From positions 1 through 64,000 of the forward strand of contig NZ_JAPDPE010000001.1 in NCBI RefSeq assembly GCF_026283955.1: a DNA stretch of 64,000 nt, written 5' to 3'. The notes beneath the pieces were generated by a model. That model was not told the DNA's origin. It saw only the letters and a list, made by a program, of their open reading frames with translations, and did not search any database. Both the position numbers and the translations under genes were made by a program. This stretch comes from Dyella silvatica. Its GTDB lineage: Bacteria > Pseudomonadota > Gammaproteobacteria > Xanthomonadales > Rhodanobacteraceae. Position 1 is the first letter of the stretch; the number at the start of each line of letters is the position of its first letter. This document shows positions 44,284 to 54,067 of the stretch, piece by piece.

Positions 44284-46599
44284 ATGAGCAAGCTTCGCCT
44301 TCTTCTATGCATGGCCCTTTACGGCATTGCCGCCTGCGCCGATGCCGCTGGCGCGCAGTCTGCGCCGCTCGCGCTGACTCCCATGCCGGCGCAATGGACC
44401 CGTGCCGATGGCCATTTCAACGTCAACGCGCAAACACCCATCATCATCCCCGCTGGTGATGCCGGTGCACGTCGTGCCGCGGATTACCTCGCCGGTCTGG
44501 CTGAGCGCACTCGTGGCCTCTCCTTGCAGGTGCAGGACGGGCAGGCCGGCATGCTGGGCATCCGCTTGCAGCGCGATGCGTCCATTGCCAATCGCGAGGG
44601 CTACACGCTGGATATCACGCCGCAAGGTATTCGCATCGCAGCGCGTGACGATGCCGGCCTGTTCTATGGCGCGGTCACCCTGTGGCAGTTGCTGACGCCG
44701 AACGATCAACGCGGCGAGACGAGCCTGCCCGCGCTGCATATTCGCGATCAGCCGCGTTTCTCATGGCGCGGCATGATGCTCGATTCCTCCCGCCATTTTC
44801 AGACGGTGGAAGAAGTCGAAGGCCTGCTTGAGCAGATGGCGCAGCACAAGCTCAACACCTTTCACTGGCATCTCACCGATGACCAGGGTTGGCGCATCGA
44901 GATCAAGCGTTATCCCGAGCTGACCAAGATCGGTGCGTGGCGTGACGAGCAGAGCGCCGCCAGCGAGCCATCGCCGCGGCGCTATGGCGGCTTCTACACC
45001 CAGGAGCAGATTCGCCAGGTGGTGGCCTATGCCGCCGCGCGGCAGATTACCGTGGTACCCGAGATCGACTTGCCCGGCCATGCGCAAGCGGCGGTGGCCT
45101 CGTATCCCGAGCTTGGGGTAACCGGCAAGCGGCCATCGGTGTCGACCGATTGGGGGGTGAACACCTATCTCTATAACGTCGATGACTCGACCCTGCGCTT
45201 TGTCGAAAACGTACTCGACGAAGTGATGGCATTGTTCCCGTCTACGTATATCCACCTGGGCGGCGACGAAGCGGTCAAAGATCAGTGGGAAGCTTCTCCA
45301 GCCATCCAGGCCAAGATGCGCGCGCTCGGCGTAAAAAACGAGAACGCCTTGCAAAGCTGGTTTATGGGTCAGCTCGGCACTTACCTCAATCAACACGGGC
45401 GTCGCCTGCTTGGCTGGGATGAAATTCTCGAGGGTGGTTTGCCGGCCAGCGCCACGGTGATGTCGTGGCGCGGCAGCAAGGGCGCCATCGAGGCGGCCAA
45501 GCAGGGTCATGACGTGGTTTTGTCGCCCTCGCCGGACCTGTACTTCGACCATGTGCAAAGCAATCGCGACGACGAATACTCCGGCCGTTTGCCGCCCATC
45601 GTGCTGGCAGCAGTCTATGGCTTCGAAGCGGTGCCGAAAGAGCTGAGCGCCGATCAGGCCAAACACGTGCTCGGTCTGCAAGCCAACGTATGGACCGAGC
45701 ATCTACCCAGTATCGATCACGTACAGCACGCCTTGTTTCCGCGCCTGGATGCGGTGGCCGAGGCGGCATGGTCGCCGGCGTCCCAACGCGACTGGCAGGG
45801 TTTTCTTGCCCGGCTTCCGGCGCAATTCGCCCGTTATCGCCAGCAGCACATCCATGTGGCCGATAGCGCTTTCGCCCCGGTGTTCGAGCTTGATCGCAAC
45901 GCGGCGCTGGTCAGCGGCAAGGCGCAGGTCAGCCTGGGCAATCAAGTGAATCATGGTGTACTGCATTACACCGTCGATGGCAGCACGCCTGACCTGCACT
46001 CGCCGCGCTACAGCAAGCCCTTCGAAGTAGTCATGCCCGTGACGCTTAAGGCGGCCACCTTTGCCGGCGATGGCAGCGTGCTGGCCGCGCCGCGACAACG
46101 CGTACTGGATGCACCCAGCCTGCTCAGCCGCGCTAGCGACGAACTGGTCAATTGCCCTGGCAGCGATTTCGCCCTGCGCTTGCAGCCGATGCCCGATGCC
46201 ACCTCGACGGCGCCGGCGTACAACGTCAACATCTTCGACACCTGTCGCTTGTATCGCCAGGCGCGCCTGGACGGTGTCGCGGCGATCCATGTGCAGGTGG
46301 TGCGCCTGCAGCGCAACTACGCCCTGGCGCATGATGCCAAGCTGGTGAAGTCACGCCCCGCCAGCACGCCGCATGGTGAATTGCTGGTACGCCAAGACCG
46401 CTGCGATGGCCCGTTGCTGGCGACGCTGCCGTTGCCGGGCGACGGCCCGCGCCAATTCAGCCTGGATGGGCCGTCGCTGCCGCGGCAAGGCACGCACGAT
46501 CTTTGCCTGATCTTTACCGCACCGATCAGCGGGCCGCTGTATGCCATCGACAACATCTCCCTGATCCCGCCAGCAACCCCGCAGGCCGGCCAACCGTGA
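44284..46599 (+). CDS. Beta-N-acetylhexosaminidase, GH20
   Basis: 771 residues. Signal peptide 1-24. GH20b domain, then the catalytic barrel from about residue 160: RFSWRGMMLDSSRHFQTVEE, NTFHWHLTDDQGWRIEIKRY, and the catalytic Asp-Glu pair D328-E329 in YIHLGGDEAVKDQW. LQANVWTEHL and DAVAEAAWSP complete the active site. The C-terminal 200 residues include a chitobiase-type domain (YTVDGSTPDLHSPRYSKPF). It releases GlcNAc from chitooligosaccharides in the periplasm or at the surface. Its stop overlaps nagX. Confidence 0.93.
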   Translation: MSKLRLLLCMALYGIAACADAAGAQSAPLALTPMPAQWTRADGHFNVNAQTPIIIPAGDAGARRAADYLAGLAERTRGLSLQVQDGQAGMLGIRLQRDASIANREGYTLDITPQGIRIAARDDAGLFYGAVTLWQLLTPNDQRGETSLPALHIRDQPRFSWRGMMLDSSRHFQTVEEVEGLLEQMAQHKLNTFHWHLTDDQGWRIEIKRYPELTKIGAWRDEQSAASEPSPRRYGGFYTQEQIRQVVAYAAARQITVVPEIDLPGHAQAAVASYPELGVTGKRPSVSTDWGVNTYLYNVDDSTLRFVENVLDEVMALFPSTYIHLGGDEAVKDQWEASPAIQAKMRALGVKNENALQSWFMGQLGTYLNQHGRRLLGWDEILEGGLPASATVMSWRGSKGAIEAAKQGHDVVLSPSPDLYFDHVQSNRDDEYSGRLPPIVLAAVYGFEAVPKELSADQAKHVLGLQANVWTEHLPSIDHVQHALFPRLDAVAEAAWSPASQRDWQGFLARLPAQFARYRQQHIHVADSAFAPVFELDRNAALVSGKAQVSLGNQVNHGVLHYTVDGSTPDLHSPRYSKPFEVVMPVTLKAATFAGDGSVLAAPRQRVLDAPSLLSRASDELVNCPGSDFALRLQPMPDATSTAPAYNVNIFDTCRLYRQARLDGVAAIHVQVVRLQRNYALAHDAKLVKSRPASTPHGELLVRQDRCDGPLLATLPLPGDGPRQFSLDGPSLPRQGTHDLCLIFTAPISGPLYAIDNISLIPPATPQAGQP

Positions 46600-47660
46600 C
46601 ACGTCGTCTTGCCTCGGTCGATGCACTGCGCGGCTGCACCGTGGCCGCGATGCTGTTGGTCAATGATCCCGGTGACTGGGGTCATGTCTATGCGCCGCTG
46701 GAGCACTCGGCCTGGCATGGCTGCACGCCGACCGATCTGGTGTTTCCGTTTTTCCTGTTCGTGGTCGGCGTATCCAGCGCGCTCGGCATCGAGCCGCGCG
46801 TCGCGCAAGGTGCAAACCCTGCCGCGCTGACTCGTGCAGCGTTGATTCGCGCCCTGCGCATTGTCGCGCTGGGCCTGACGATCAATGTGCTGGCGTGGCT
46901 AATCATGCCCGACGCGCATTTGCGCCTGCCCGGTGTGCTGCAACGTATCGGCCTGTGTTTTGCCGGCACCGCGCTGTTCGCCATTTATACGCGGCCGCGT
47001 ACCCAGTGGATCGCCATCGTCGCCATCTTGCTCGGCTACTGGGGGCTATTGACGCTGGGCGGCTCGCTGGAGCCATGGATCAACCTGGTCAGCCGCAGCG
47101 ACAGCGCCTTGTTCGGCCGTTTCGTCTATCAGATCGATCCGCTCAGCGGTCGCGGCCACGATCCCGAAGGCCTGCTTGGTTCACTGCCATCGCTGGCGAC
47201 CAGCCTGCTTGGCCTATGCGCCGGTCGCTGGCTGCGCGAGAACAAACTCAAGCCGCTGCTGCTTGCCGCCATCGCTGCGCTTGCGCTGGGTGCGCTGTGG
47301 TCGCTCGTGCTGCCACTCAATAAAAACCTGTGGACGCCATCTTTCGTGCTCTGGTGCGCCGGCTGGGCCAGCCTGGCGCTGCTGCTGTTTCACTGGCTGA
47401 TCGACCGGCGCGAATGGCCGGCCTGGGGGCGGCGCTTCGGCGTCAACGCCGTGGCGGCCTATGCCGGTTCCGAACTGATGCAGATTCTGCTGCCCGGACT
47501 GGGTTGGCAAGCGCCGCTTTATCAACACGCGTTTGCCGGCTGGATCACCCCGCTGGCCGGCCCTTACATCGCCTCGCTCGCGTTTGCACTGGCCTTTGTC
47601 GCGCTGTGGTGGTGCATCGTTTACGTGATGGATCGGCGCCACTGGTACATCAAGCTTTAA
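46596..47660 (+). CDS. nagX: NagX-type membrane protein (HGSNAT-like acyltransferase family)
   Basis: 354 residues, about ten membrane helices. Family motifs RLASVDALRGCTVAAMLLVN and HGCTPTDLVFPFFLFVVGVS, later LRLPGVLQRIGLCFAGTALF. Members share the fold of human heparan-alpha-glucosaminide N-acetyltransferase and are frequent in nag loci, where transport or acetylation of amino sugars has been proposed. The GTG start at 46596 overlaps the GH20 stop (GTGA), so the two are translationally coupled. Confidence 0.87.
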   Translation: MTRRLASVDALRGCTVAAMLLVNDPGDWGHVYAPLEHSAWHGCTPTDLVFPFFLFVVGVSSALGIEPRVAQGANPAALTRAALIRALRIVALGLTINVLAWLIMPDAHLRLPGVLQRIGLCFAGTALFAIYTRPRTQWIAIVAILLGYWGLLTLGGSLEPWINLVSRSDSALFGRFVYQIDPLSGRGHDPEGLLGSLPSLATSLLGLCAGRWLRENKLKPLLLAAIAALALGALWSLVLPLNKNLWTPSFVLWCAGWASLALLLFHWLIDRREWPAWGRRFGVNAVAAYAGSELMQILLPGLGWQAPLYQHAFAGWITPLAGPYIASLAFALAFVALWWCIVYVMDRRHWYIKL

Positions 47661-47741
47661 GGCCCTGGCCATGCGCTGTCGCCATGCATCGATCAATCCG
47701 ATGCAAGCCGATGCGCATGTGCCGTTCCCCCGGCCGCCGGT

Positions 47742-47915
47742 TCAATTCAGCCGATCCAGCAGATCCGCCGCGCCCCTCTTGATGCCGGTTTTGGATGCGC
47801 CCAATGCACCCAACGTCACTTTCACATTCATCGCATGGGGATACTGCTTGGCGACATAAGCGCTGAGCAGTTCGCGAGTAGCGTGTTGTTGGGCTTCGCT
47901 GCGCTCATCGCCAAG
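47742..47915 (-). pseudogene. C-terminal fragment of an unrecognised protein
   Basis: Between an in-frame TAG and TGA the minus strand reads LGDERSEAQQHATRELLSAY, later MNVKVTLGALGASKTGIKRG and AADLLDRLN. It has no start codon, yet the composition looks like real protein. I do not recognise the family. The rest of 47661-48078 shows nothing else. Confidence 0.35.
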
Positions 47916-48078
47916 CTACGGCGCGACGGCGTGTCCATAGGTCTGCGATGGCGCGGGCCATCGCATAGGGTGCCGTCTCTGCATGACGGTATGGAAAGGG
48001 GGCGTGGATGGAATCGCACCTTATCGTCGGTGCATGTCACCCTGCATCTGTGTTTGTTGCGCCTATAGAGGCCATGCC

Positions 48079-49815
48079 TCAATGCGGGCACTTGGGCTGC
48101 GCATCCGCCGATGGCAGGCGCCAACGCATCCCTGGCACCGATCCGGAACGCGGGTTGTAGCTGATCGCCATCGTGGTCGATCCGCGTCGAATCGGGATAT
48201 GCATCAGGTTGTCGAAATTTCCGGCGATGGGGATGATGTCGATGGTTTCGGTGATGACATCGCCATCTCGCAAGCCTGCCTTGTCGGCGTTGGAGCCTTT
48301 GACGACACCCGACACGGCTTCACCCGCCATCGCGCGTATCGGCTTGGCAAAACCAAGATCGAAGGTGCCGACCTGGGTCGCGCTACCGGTCAGGCATGGA
48401 TCGAAGGCGCCGGCAGCGGGAAGGATCAGTTGGCCGTCCATCATGTGCTGCCAATCGGTAAGCGCCCATGCGTCCAGCTTGTCTTTCAGCACGGCCGTCC
48501 ATGTCGCATCGGTGGCCGGGGCGCCGTGTGTGATCCGCTCGCTGGTGGCGTTGACCAGATCAAGCACGGTCAAGGTGGAATGGTGCAGGCGCAGCTTGGC
48601 ATCGAGGTCGGCGAGATAAAGCGCGCCGCGTGCATAGGGCAGCATCCATGCATTGCGTCCCGACCACATGACCTTGGTTAGCTGCTTGTTGGGCACGTCT
48701 CGTAGAGCGTTGGTGTAGTACTCGGCAGCCTCCTCGTTCACCAGATCGAGGTATTGCGGTGCGGTGTAAAGCCCGGCGGCCCAGGGCAGGGTCTTGGAGA
48801 AATAATCGGCGGTGCCCTCGGTGTACCAGTCACCTTCGTCGCCAGGTGCATCATCGAGATCCTTCATCAAGCTGTGCACCATTTCGTGTGCCACCAGGCT
48901 ATGCAGCTCGACGCGTCCCGCATCCATGCCGACAGGCAGATAAAGCAGAAAAGAGCCGTCCGACGATCGGCCGCTATCGACCGGGCCACCGTCATAGGAT
49001 CGAATCAGAAAACGGTACGGCTGCGATGGCGGTATGCGAAACGCTTTGCGCTCGGCTTCGTATGCGCGGGCGGTCCAGCTGGCGGCGGCTTTCAATTGCG
49101 CTTCGGGCAGGCCCAGGGCGTAGACATTGAAGCCATCGCTACGGCCGCTTGGCGAATAGGTGGTTACCGGGCCGGCGAGAAACAGCACGTTGCTCAAGGT
49201 GCCGGCATTGAGCTCAGCGGAAAAATCGCCCACGCCGTTCGAAGAAACGGCCATCTGCCCTGCGGGCAACTGCCAATGCACATGCACCTTGAAGACTTCG
49301 CTGCGGCTGTCAGGCAATAGCAAAAAGCCTGTGAACGCACCGGAGAGCCCACCGCCAGCGGCTTGCAGATCGATATGCGGGCCGCGTTTGGACGTCTTTG
49401 CCGCCGCCACCGGAACCACATAGGCAACGTGCACCGGGCCGCTGGTTGGCCGCGTCGCAGACCAGGTTTGAAAGCTGCCATCGCTGTTCTGTTTTACGAC
49501 AGGCGGCGCGAGGGCAACCTCGCCCTTGTCGTCGGTCACGTGCAACTGCGTCACTTGATCGCTGGTGCGAAGCAGTGCTGGCGCCAGCGTGTCCAGGGTC
49601 AAGGCAAGCTCGCTGGCCGGTGCGCTGGAAGGGGACAAGACGTACTGAACTGAGATGCCGGTAGCGTGGTTGCTGGCATCGACCACCGGCGCCAGCGTCA
49701 TATCAAGCGCGCGCCGGGCATGGGTGTTGGTCTGCGCGATCACCGCGCCTGTGCAAAACAGGGCAGCGATGGCGACGAAATCGATGAGGCGGCGGTGTGG
49801 GTGGTTCATAAACAC
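48079..49815 (-). CDS. Secreted M61-family (glycyl-aminopeptidase-like) metallopeptidase
   Basis: 578 residues. Signal peptide 1-28 (VAIAALFCTGAVIAQ). The zinc motif is SLVAHEMVHSLMKDLDD at about residue 308 with the downstream glutamate in YTEGTADYFSK. The N-terminal beta domain and a C-terminal PDZ-like part (AVSGVVKGSNADKAGLRDGD) match the M61 layout. It probably trims peptides in the periplasm. Flanked by non-related genes. Confidence 0.85.
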   Translation of the reverse strand: MFMNHPHRRLIDFVAIAALFCTGAVIAQTNTHARRALDMTLAPVVDASNHATGISVQYVLSPSSAPASELALTLDTLAPALLRTSDQVTQLHVTDDKGEVALAPPVVKQNSDGSFQTWSATRPTSGPVHVAYVVPVAAAKTSKRGPHIDLQAAGGGLSGAFTGFLLLPDSRSEVFKVHVHWQLPAGQMAVSSNGVGDFSAELNAGTLSNVLFLAGPVTTYSPSGRSDGFNVYALGLPEAQLKAAASWTARAYEAERKAFRIPPSQPYRFLIRSYDGGPVDSGRSSDGSFLLYLPVGMDAGRVELHSLVAHEMVHSLMKDLDDAPGDEGDWYTEGTADYFSKTLPWAAGLYTAPQYLDLVNEEAAEYYTNALRDVPNKQLTKVMWSGRNAWMLPYARGALYLADLDAKLRLHHSTLTVLDLVNATSERITHGAPATDATWTAVLKDKLDAWALTDWQHMMDGQLILPAAGAFDPCLTGSATQVGTFDLGFAKPIRAMAGEAVSGVVKGSNADKAGLRDGDVITETIDIIPIAGNFDNLMHIPIRRGSTTMAISYNPRSGSVPGMRWRLPSADAQPKCPH

Positions 49816-50251
49816 TCGCGAAGACCGGGCTGTTCCGGTGGGTGATAGGTGAACGGGTCGATCCGGTTTTGAAGTGCGTTGTCACCGAGAAGCTGCTTGC
49901 GCCGCGTGCGCGCTGGCTCTGAGTGGTGACTCCAGTCAGCCTTGTACGAGGAGCAGCGCGTTTATCCCAACCTCAGCGCAGCAGGGTGGTATGTGGGGTT
50001 CCAACGAAGAGCAAGGGATCTATAACTTATCGATATATCTACAGTTGTTTGAGAGAAGCGTAGGCTGTGCCTTCGCGCTGCCTGGTACGGCGGAGGAAAC
50101 GGCAAAGCCGGTCCAAGGCGTGAAAACTATGGCGTCCGAGAGATCATGGCAAGCCATCGCCTGGCAGGGGGCGGGATCAGGCAAGGGACGGCCAAGGGTT
50201 AGGGCGCCCGTGATGAGCAGGGGGAGACGATAGCGGTACAAAGCGGCGTTC
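49816..50251. other. Intergenic region with no supported gene
   Basis: 436 bp. A palindrome TATCGATA near 50029 and a strong Shine-Dalgarno-like GGGGGAGA at about 50218-50227 are the only features seen. The latter belongs to the small lipoprotein gene described next. The antisense frame 50020-50241 has no family features. Confidence 0.4.
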
Positions 50252-50668
50252 TTGGCACTGCTGGCGCTGGCCGCCTGTCTGGGCGCGATGGCGCTGAAGC
50301 CACCTTATTCGGCGCAGCAGACCACGCTGTTCACGGCGTCTGATTACGCCGGGCTGCCGGCAAAGAACCGTCAGGTGCTGGCGCAGGCCGACGAGGATTT
50401 CCAGGCGGTGCGCGAAGGCAGAACGCCGGTTCATGCGGTGCTTGGTCGCGCCGCGTCGTTACCTGCCGACGCTGGGCGCACGTTTTATATCGGCCAGGGC
50501 TACAAGCTCACAGTGGAGAAAGCTCTTTCTTCCTTTGGTGGGCTGGGCGGCATTACCTATGGACCGATACTGCGCCTGGATCGGCAATTTGCCCTGGGCG
50601 ACCCGTTGTCGTTCTTCGATCTTCGCGTTTACAGCCCTAAGGACATCGAGCGGCTCTTGCGCTGGTAA
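50252..50668 (+). CDS. Small putative lipoprotein of unknown function, start codon uncertain
   Basis: 138 codons from a TTG. The N-terminus (LLALAACLGAMALK) is a signal sequence with a lipobox-like L-A-A-C. The remainder (YAGLPAKNRQVLAQADEDFQ, FYIGQGYKLTVEKALSSFGG, ending IERLLRW) has no family I recognise. Just upstream the DNA reads GGGGAGACGATAGCGGTACAAAG; without the A at 50232 it would give ATG CGG TAC AAA in frame, an ideal start with a good Shine-Dalgarno. So a one-base insertion may have destroyed the start, and the gene may be poorly translated. Confidence 0.55.
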   Translation: MALLALAACLGAMALKPPYSAQQTTLFTASDYAGLPAKNRQVLAQADEDFQAVREGRTPVHAVLGRAASLPADAGRTFYIGQGYKLTVEKALSSFGGLGGITYGPILRLDRQFALGDPLSFFDLRVYSPKDIERLLRW

Positions 50669-50758
50669 CCGGCGGCGGGCGGCGCGCCTGCGGCAACGGC
50701 ATCGGTTTCAACGTCGAATGACGTGAAGCGGATGCCTGCACGCGATGATGCTTGTGCC

Positions 50759-51682
50759 TCAGCCGAACGTGATCACCGCCTTGCCCGGTCCGTGTCCGGT
50801 CTTGTTGCGCTCGATCACTGCGGCCGTCTGGTCGAAGCTCGCGGTTTCGGAAATCTCCACCGATAGCTCGCCACGGGCCAGCAGGTTGGCGATCTCGGCG
50901 AGCCTGGCGGGGTCTGGCCGCATCTGAAACCAGATGCCGCGCTTGCCAGCGGTCGCGGTGGTGGTGACTTCCGGCGTGGCGGTGCTGACGATGCGGCCGT
51001 TGTCGCCAAGCACCTGCCAGGAGTGTGCCAAGGTGGCGCCACCGACCAGGTCGAGTACCAGATCGACATCGTGCGCGATTTCCCAGAAAGCGCTGCTGCG
51101 ATAGTCGATGACTTCGTTGGCGCCCAGTGCGCGCAGATAACCTGCGTTGACACCTTGCGCGGTGCACAGCACGTGGGCGCCGATACGTCGTGCGAACTGC
51201 ACCGCAAAACTGCCGACACCGCCGGCAGCGCCGTGAATCAGTACGGTTTGCCCACGCTTCAAGGCCCCGGCCTCGAACAACGCCTGCCATGCGGTGAGCG
51301 ATGCGACCGAGATGGCCGCCGCACGTACGTCATCCAGATCCTTAGGGGTGAGTGTGAGGTTGCTGGCGGCGATAGCTACATGGTCGGTAAAGGCACCCAG
51401 CCCCGCCAGCGGTCCCACCACGCGTTCGCCGATGGCAAAGCCGCTGACGCCCGCGCCGATCTCGACGATTTCGCCGGCCAGCTCGATACCCAGGGTGGCA
51501 GGCAGCGTCAGCGGGAAGACCTCGCGCATCAAACCGTCGCGCACCTTCCAGTCCAGCGGATTGATGCCGGCAGCGTGCACTCGCACCACGATTTCGCCAT
51601 CTGCGGCTTTCGGCAGCGGTACGTCGTCGATGTGCACGACCTCGGAACCGCCATAAGCATGTATACGAAGCGCGCGGTTCAT
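50759..51682 (-). CDS. NADPH:quinone reductase-type oxidoreductase (MDR family)
   Basis: 307 residues. Alcohol-dehydrogenase-like N-terminal domain (VHAAGINPLDWKVRDGLMRE) without the zinc cysteines, so zinc-independent. The nucleotide-binding loop is VLIHGAAGGVGSFAVQFARR. Acts on quinones or enones. Its start overlaps the stop of the Old Yellow Enzyme gene (ATGA), so both are one operon, divergent from a LysR gene that probably controls it. Confidence 0.87.
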   Translation of the reverse strand: MNRALRIHAYGGSEVVHIDDVPLPKAADGEIVVRVHAAGINPLDWKVRDGLMREVFPLTLPATLGIELAGEIVEIGAGVSGFAIGERVVGPLAGLGAFTDHVAIAASNLTLTPKDLDDVRAAAISVASLTAWQALFEAGALKRGQTVLIHGAAGGVGSFAVQFARRIGAHVLCTAQGVNAGYLRALGANEVIDYRSSAFWEIAHDVDLVLDLVGGATLAHSWQVLGDNGRIVSTATPEVTTTATAGKRGIWFQMRPDPARLAEIANLLARGELSVEISETASFDQTAAVIERNKTGHGPGKAVITFG

Positions 51683-52746
51683 ACGTAAGCCTCCATCGCG
51701 GGGTAGTCGATATAGCCGTGGGCACCGGGGGCATAAAACGTGTCTCTGTCGGCGGTGTTGAGCGGGGCCTCGGTACGAAAGCGTTGCAGCAGATCCGGGT
51801 TGGCCAGATACAGGCTGCCGAATACGGCCGCATCCGCATCACCGTGCGCGATCAAGGCCGATGCCGATGCCTGATCCAGGCCGCCGCCGTGCAGATACGT
51901 GCCCTTGAACAGCGGGCGCAGCAGCGCGCGGTAGTCGAACTCGCTCTTGTTACGAGCCACATGCAGATACGCCAGCTTGAGCGGAGCGAGCTGTTCGACC
52001 AGATAGCGGTACGTTTCCTGTGGGGTTGCGTCGCTGATGTCGTTGAAACCCATTTCCGGCGAAATCTTGATGCCGACACGATCGCTGCCGGCTTCGGCAG
52101 TCATGGCGGCGAGCACCTCCAGAATGAAGCGCGCGCGATGGGCCACCGAGCCGCCGTAGCGATCCGTGCGCTGGTTGCTGCTGGACGACAGAAACTGTTC
52201 TGGCAGATAACCCGAGGCGGCATGCAGCTCGACACCATCAAAGCCTGCATCGAGGGCGTTGCGGGTTGCGCGGCGGTAGTCCTCGACGACGTCGCCAACC
52301 TCTGCGGTGGTGAGTGCGCGCGGCATGACAAAGTCCTGCGGCCCGGTGGCGGTAAAGGTCTTGCCGGCCGGTTGCACGGCGGAGGGGGCGATCGGCACCG
52401 CGCCATCCGGCTGCATGCTGGGGTGGGAAATTCTCCCCGTGTGCATCAGTTGCAGAAAGATGCGCCCGCCTTCGGCATGCACGGCGTCGGTGACGGCTCG
52501 CCAGGCCTCGATCTGTGCCGCGGAATGAATGCCCGGCGTGCGCACATAACCTTTGCCGGTCGGCGAGGGGTAGGTGCCCTCGCTGATGATCAAGCCGGCG
52601 CCGGCGCGCTGGCGGTAATAAGTCACCGCCAACTCAGAGGGCACGCCGGTGCGGTCATCGGCGCGTGAGCGCGTCATCGGCGCCATCACGGCGCGATTGT
52701 GCAGGGTGTAGCGGCCAAGTTGGGTGGGGGTAAAGAGCGTGTCCAC
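51679..52746 (-). CDS. Old Yellow Enzyme-family NADH:flavin oxidoreductase
   Basis: 355 residues, FMN-binding barrel. Motifs: NRAVMAPMTRSRADDRTGVP, the active-site H and N-equivalent region in DGVELHAASGYLPEQFLS, and NQRTDRYGGSVAHRARFILE. Similar to NemA/xenobiotic reductases acting on N-ethylmaleimide, nitroesters or enones. First gene of the two-gene operon opposite LysR. Confidence 0.9.
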   Translation of the reverse strand: MDTLFTPTQLGRYTLHNRAVMAPMTRSRADDRTGVPSELAVTYYRQRAGAGLIISEGTYPSPTGKGYVRTPGIHSAAQIEAWRAVTDAVHAEGGRIFLQLMHTGRISHPSMQPDGAVPIAPSAVQPAGKTFTATGPQDFVMPRALTTAEVGDVVEDYRRATRNALDAGFDGVELHAASGYLPEQFLSSSSNQRTDRYGGSVAHRARFILEVLAAMTAEAGSDRVGIKISPEMGFNDISDATPQETYRYLVEQLAPLKLAYLHVARNKSEFDYRALLRPLFKGTYLHGGGLDQASASALIAHGDADAAVFGSLYLANPDLLQRFRTEAPLNTADRDTFYAPGAHGYIDYPAMEAYV

Positions 52747-52787
52747 GTGGAATTCCTTGCTTGGGAGAACGTGGCGGCATTCTGGTC

Positions 52788-52844
52788 TGCTCCATCAGGG
52801 GGATAAATAGGTATATTTGAAAACACTGATCCACTGGTGGAGCA
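52788..52844. promoter_or_regulatory. Inverted repeat in the LysR/OYE divergent promoter
   Basis: TGCTCCATCAG (52788-52798) and CTGGTGGAGCA (52834-52844) match at 10 of 11 positions across a 35-bp spacer; the right arm contains TCCAC-TG-GTGGA and abuts the lysR start. Probable LysR-type binding region. Confidence 0.5.
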
Positions 52845-53759
52845 ATGCTCATGGAGCTGCTTAGCTATATGCGGCTATTCGTCGAGGTGGCGCGAAGCAA
52901 GAGTTTTCGCCGCGCGGCCGATGCGCTGGATATGCCTAACTCGACTGTGTCCCGACATATTGCGGAACTGGAGAAGCTGATCGGCTTACGCTTGCTGCAT
53001 CGGTCCACTCGCAAGGTGGAGCTCACCGAGGCGGGCGAGGTGTATTTCAAGCGCTGCCAGAGCATCGTCGAAGAGGCACGTATCGCGCACGAATCATTGC
53101 TTGAGGTGGTCGAGCGACCCAGCGGTATCCTGCGCGTATCGATGCCGGTCGATTTCGCGACCGGCTATCTCGCACCGATCCTGCGCGATTTCGCCCAGGC
53201 GTATCCGTTGATCGATTTCGAATTCGACTTGACGGCGCGGCGTGTCGATCTGCAAAGCGAGCCGTACGACCTGGCCATCCGCATCGGGCCGCCACCGAGC
53301 GCGCCATCGACGCTGGTGGCCCGACAAGTCGCCTTGTTGCCGCGTTATCTCTACGCCGCGCCCAGTTATTTGAAACAGGCGCCGCCACTTAAGCACCCCA
53401 CTGACCTGGCGCATCACGTCGTCTGCATCGGTCAAGCGGCAACGCGACCGCAAGGCGTGCTGAGAACCTTTTATCGCGGCGATGAACAAGTCGATGTCAT
53501 GATCGCGTCGCGCTACGCCATGAACAGTGTCGGCCTGAGCCGCTCACTGGCGTTGCTTGGTGTCGGCATCGCCGGGCTGGATACCGAGCTCACCCGCGAC
53601 GATGTCGCCCTGGGTCGATTGCGCCGCGTGCTGCCCGATTGGAATCTCGCACCGGTGCAAGTACATGCCATCACCGAAACCCGCCTGCTGCCGGCGAGAA
53701 CCCGCTTGTTTATCGATTTTCTCAAGACGCAATTGCAAGAGCGGTCCGTGGCTTCCTAG
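52845..53759 (+). CDS. LysR-family transcriptional regulator
   Basis: 304 residues. HTH MRLFVEVARSKSFRRAADAL, then MPNSTVSRHIAELEKLIGLR, and the substrate-binding domain from about residue 90 (GILRVSMPVDFATGYLAPIL, then DFEFDLTARRVDL). Divergent from the oxidoreductase operon, its likely target. ATG 52851 (MELLSYMR) is an equally good start. Confidence 0.9.
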   Translation: MLMELLSYMRLFVEVARSKSFRRAADALDMPNSTVSRHIAELEKLIGLRLLHRSTRKVELTEAGEVYFKRCQSIVEEARIAHESLLEVVERPSGILRVSMPVDFATGYLAPILRDFAQAYPLIDFEFDLTARRVDLQSEPYDLAIRIGPPPSAPSTLVARQVALLPRYLYAAPSYLKQAPPLKHPTDLAHHVVCIGQAATRPQGVLRTFYRGDEQVDVMIASRYAMNSVGLSRSLALLGVGIAGLDTELTRDDVALGRLRRVLPDWNLAPVQVHAITETRLLPARTRLFIDFLKTQLQERSVAS

Positions 53760-54067
53760 GGCCTGTTCACGCTATTCGCGTAGCCCGCGCCGAGATCTGT
53801 TTGCGCGCAGGGCCAGACAGCTGCTTGGGATGCTCTGATCTATGAGGCGCAGGCATCGTAGCTGCGGTGTTCTTTGCAGATCGCGCTCGACGCAATGCGC
53901 ATCAAGATCGTCAGCCGCCATTGAAAGTCCCGCGCCTACCGACTTAAGACTGTCATTGAACTGCTTGAATCTGCGCAGTGCGGCGATGGGTTTGGGATGC
54001 CGCCCTTCGACCTGCGGGCCGGGCTCGTCGCTCGGCGCCATGGTGGTTTTCTTGCCTCGGAGACGTT
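53760..54067. other. Intergenic region, possible degenerate repeat
   Basis: 308 bp. It begins with GGGCCTGTTCACGCTATTCG, wording often seen at dispersed repeats or old insertion ends, but no second copy exists in this window and no inverted partner is clear. No gene supported. Confidence 0.3.

Noticed and set aside
53760-53840. Insertion-sequence end
   Set aside because: Wording is suggestive but there is no transposase, inverted partner or target duplication in the window.
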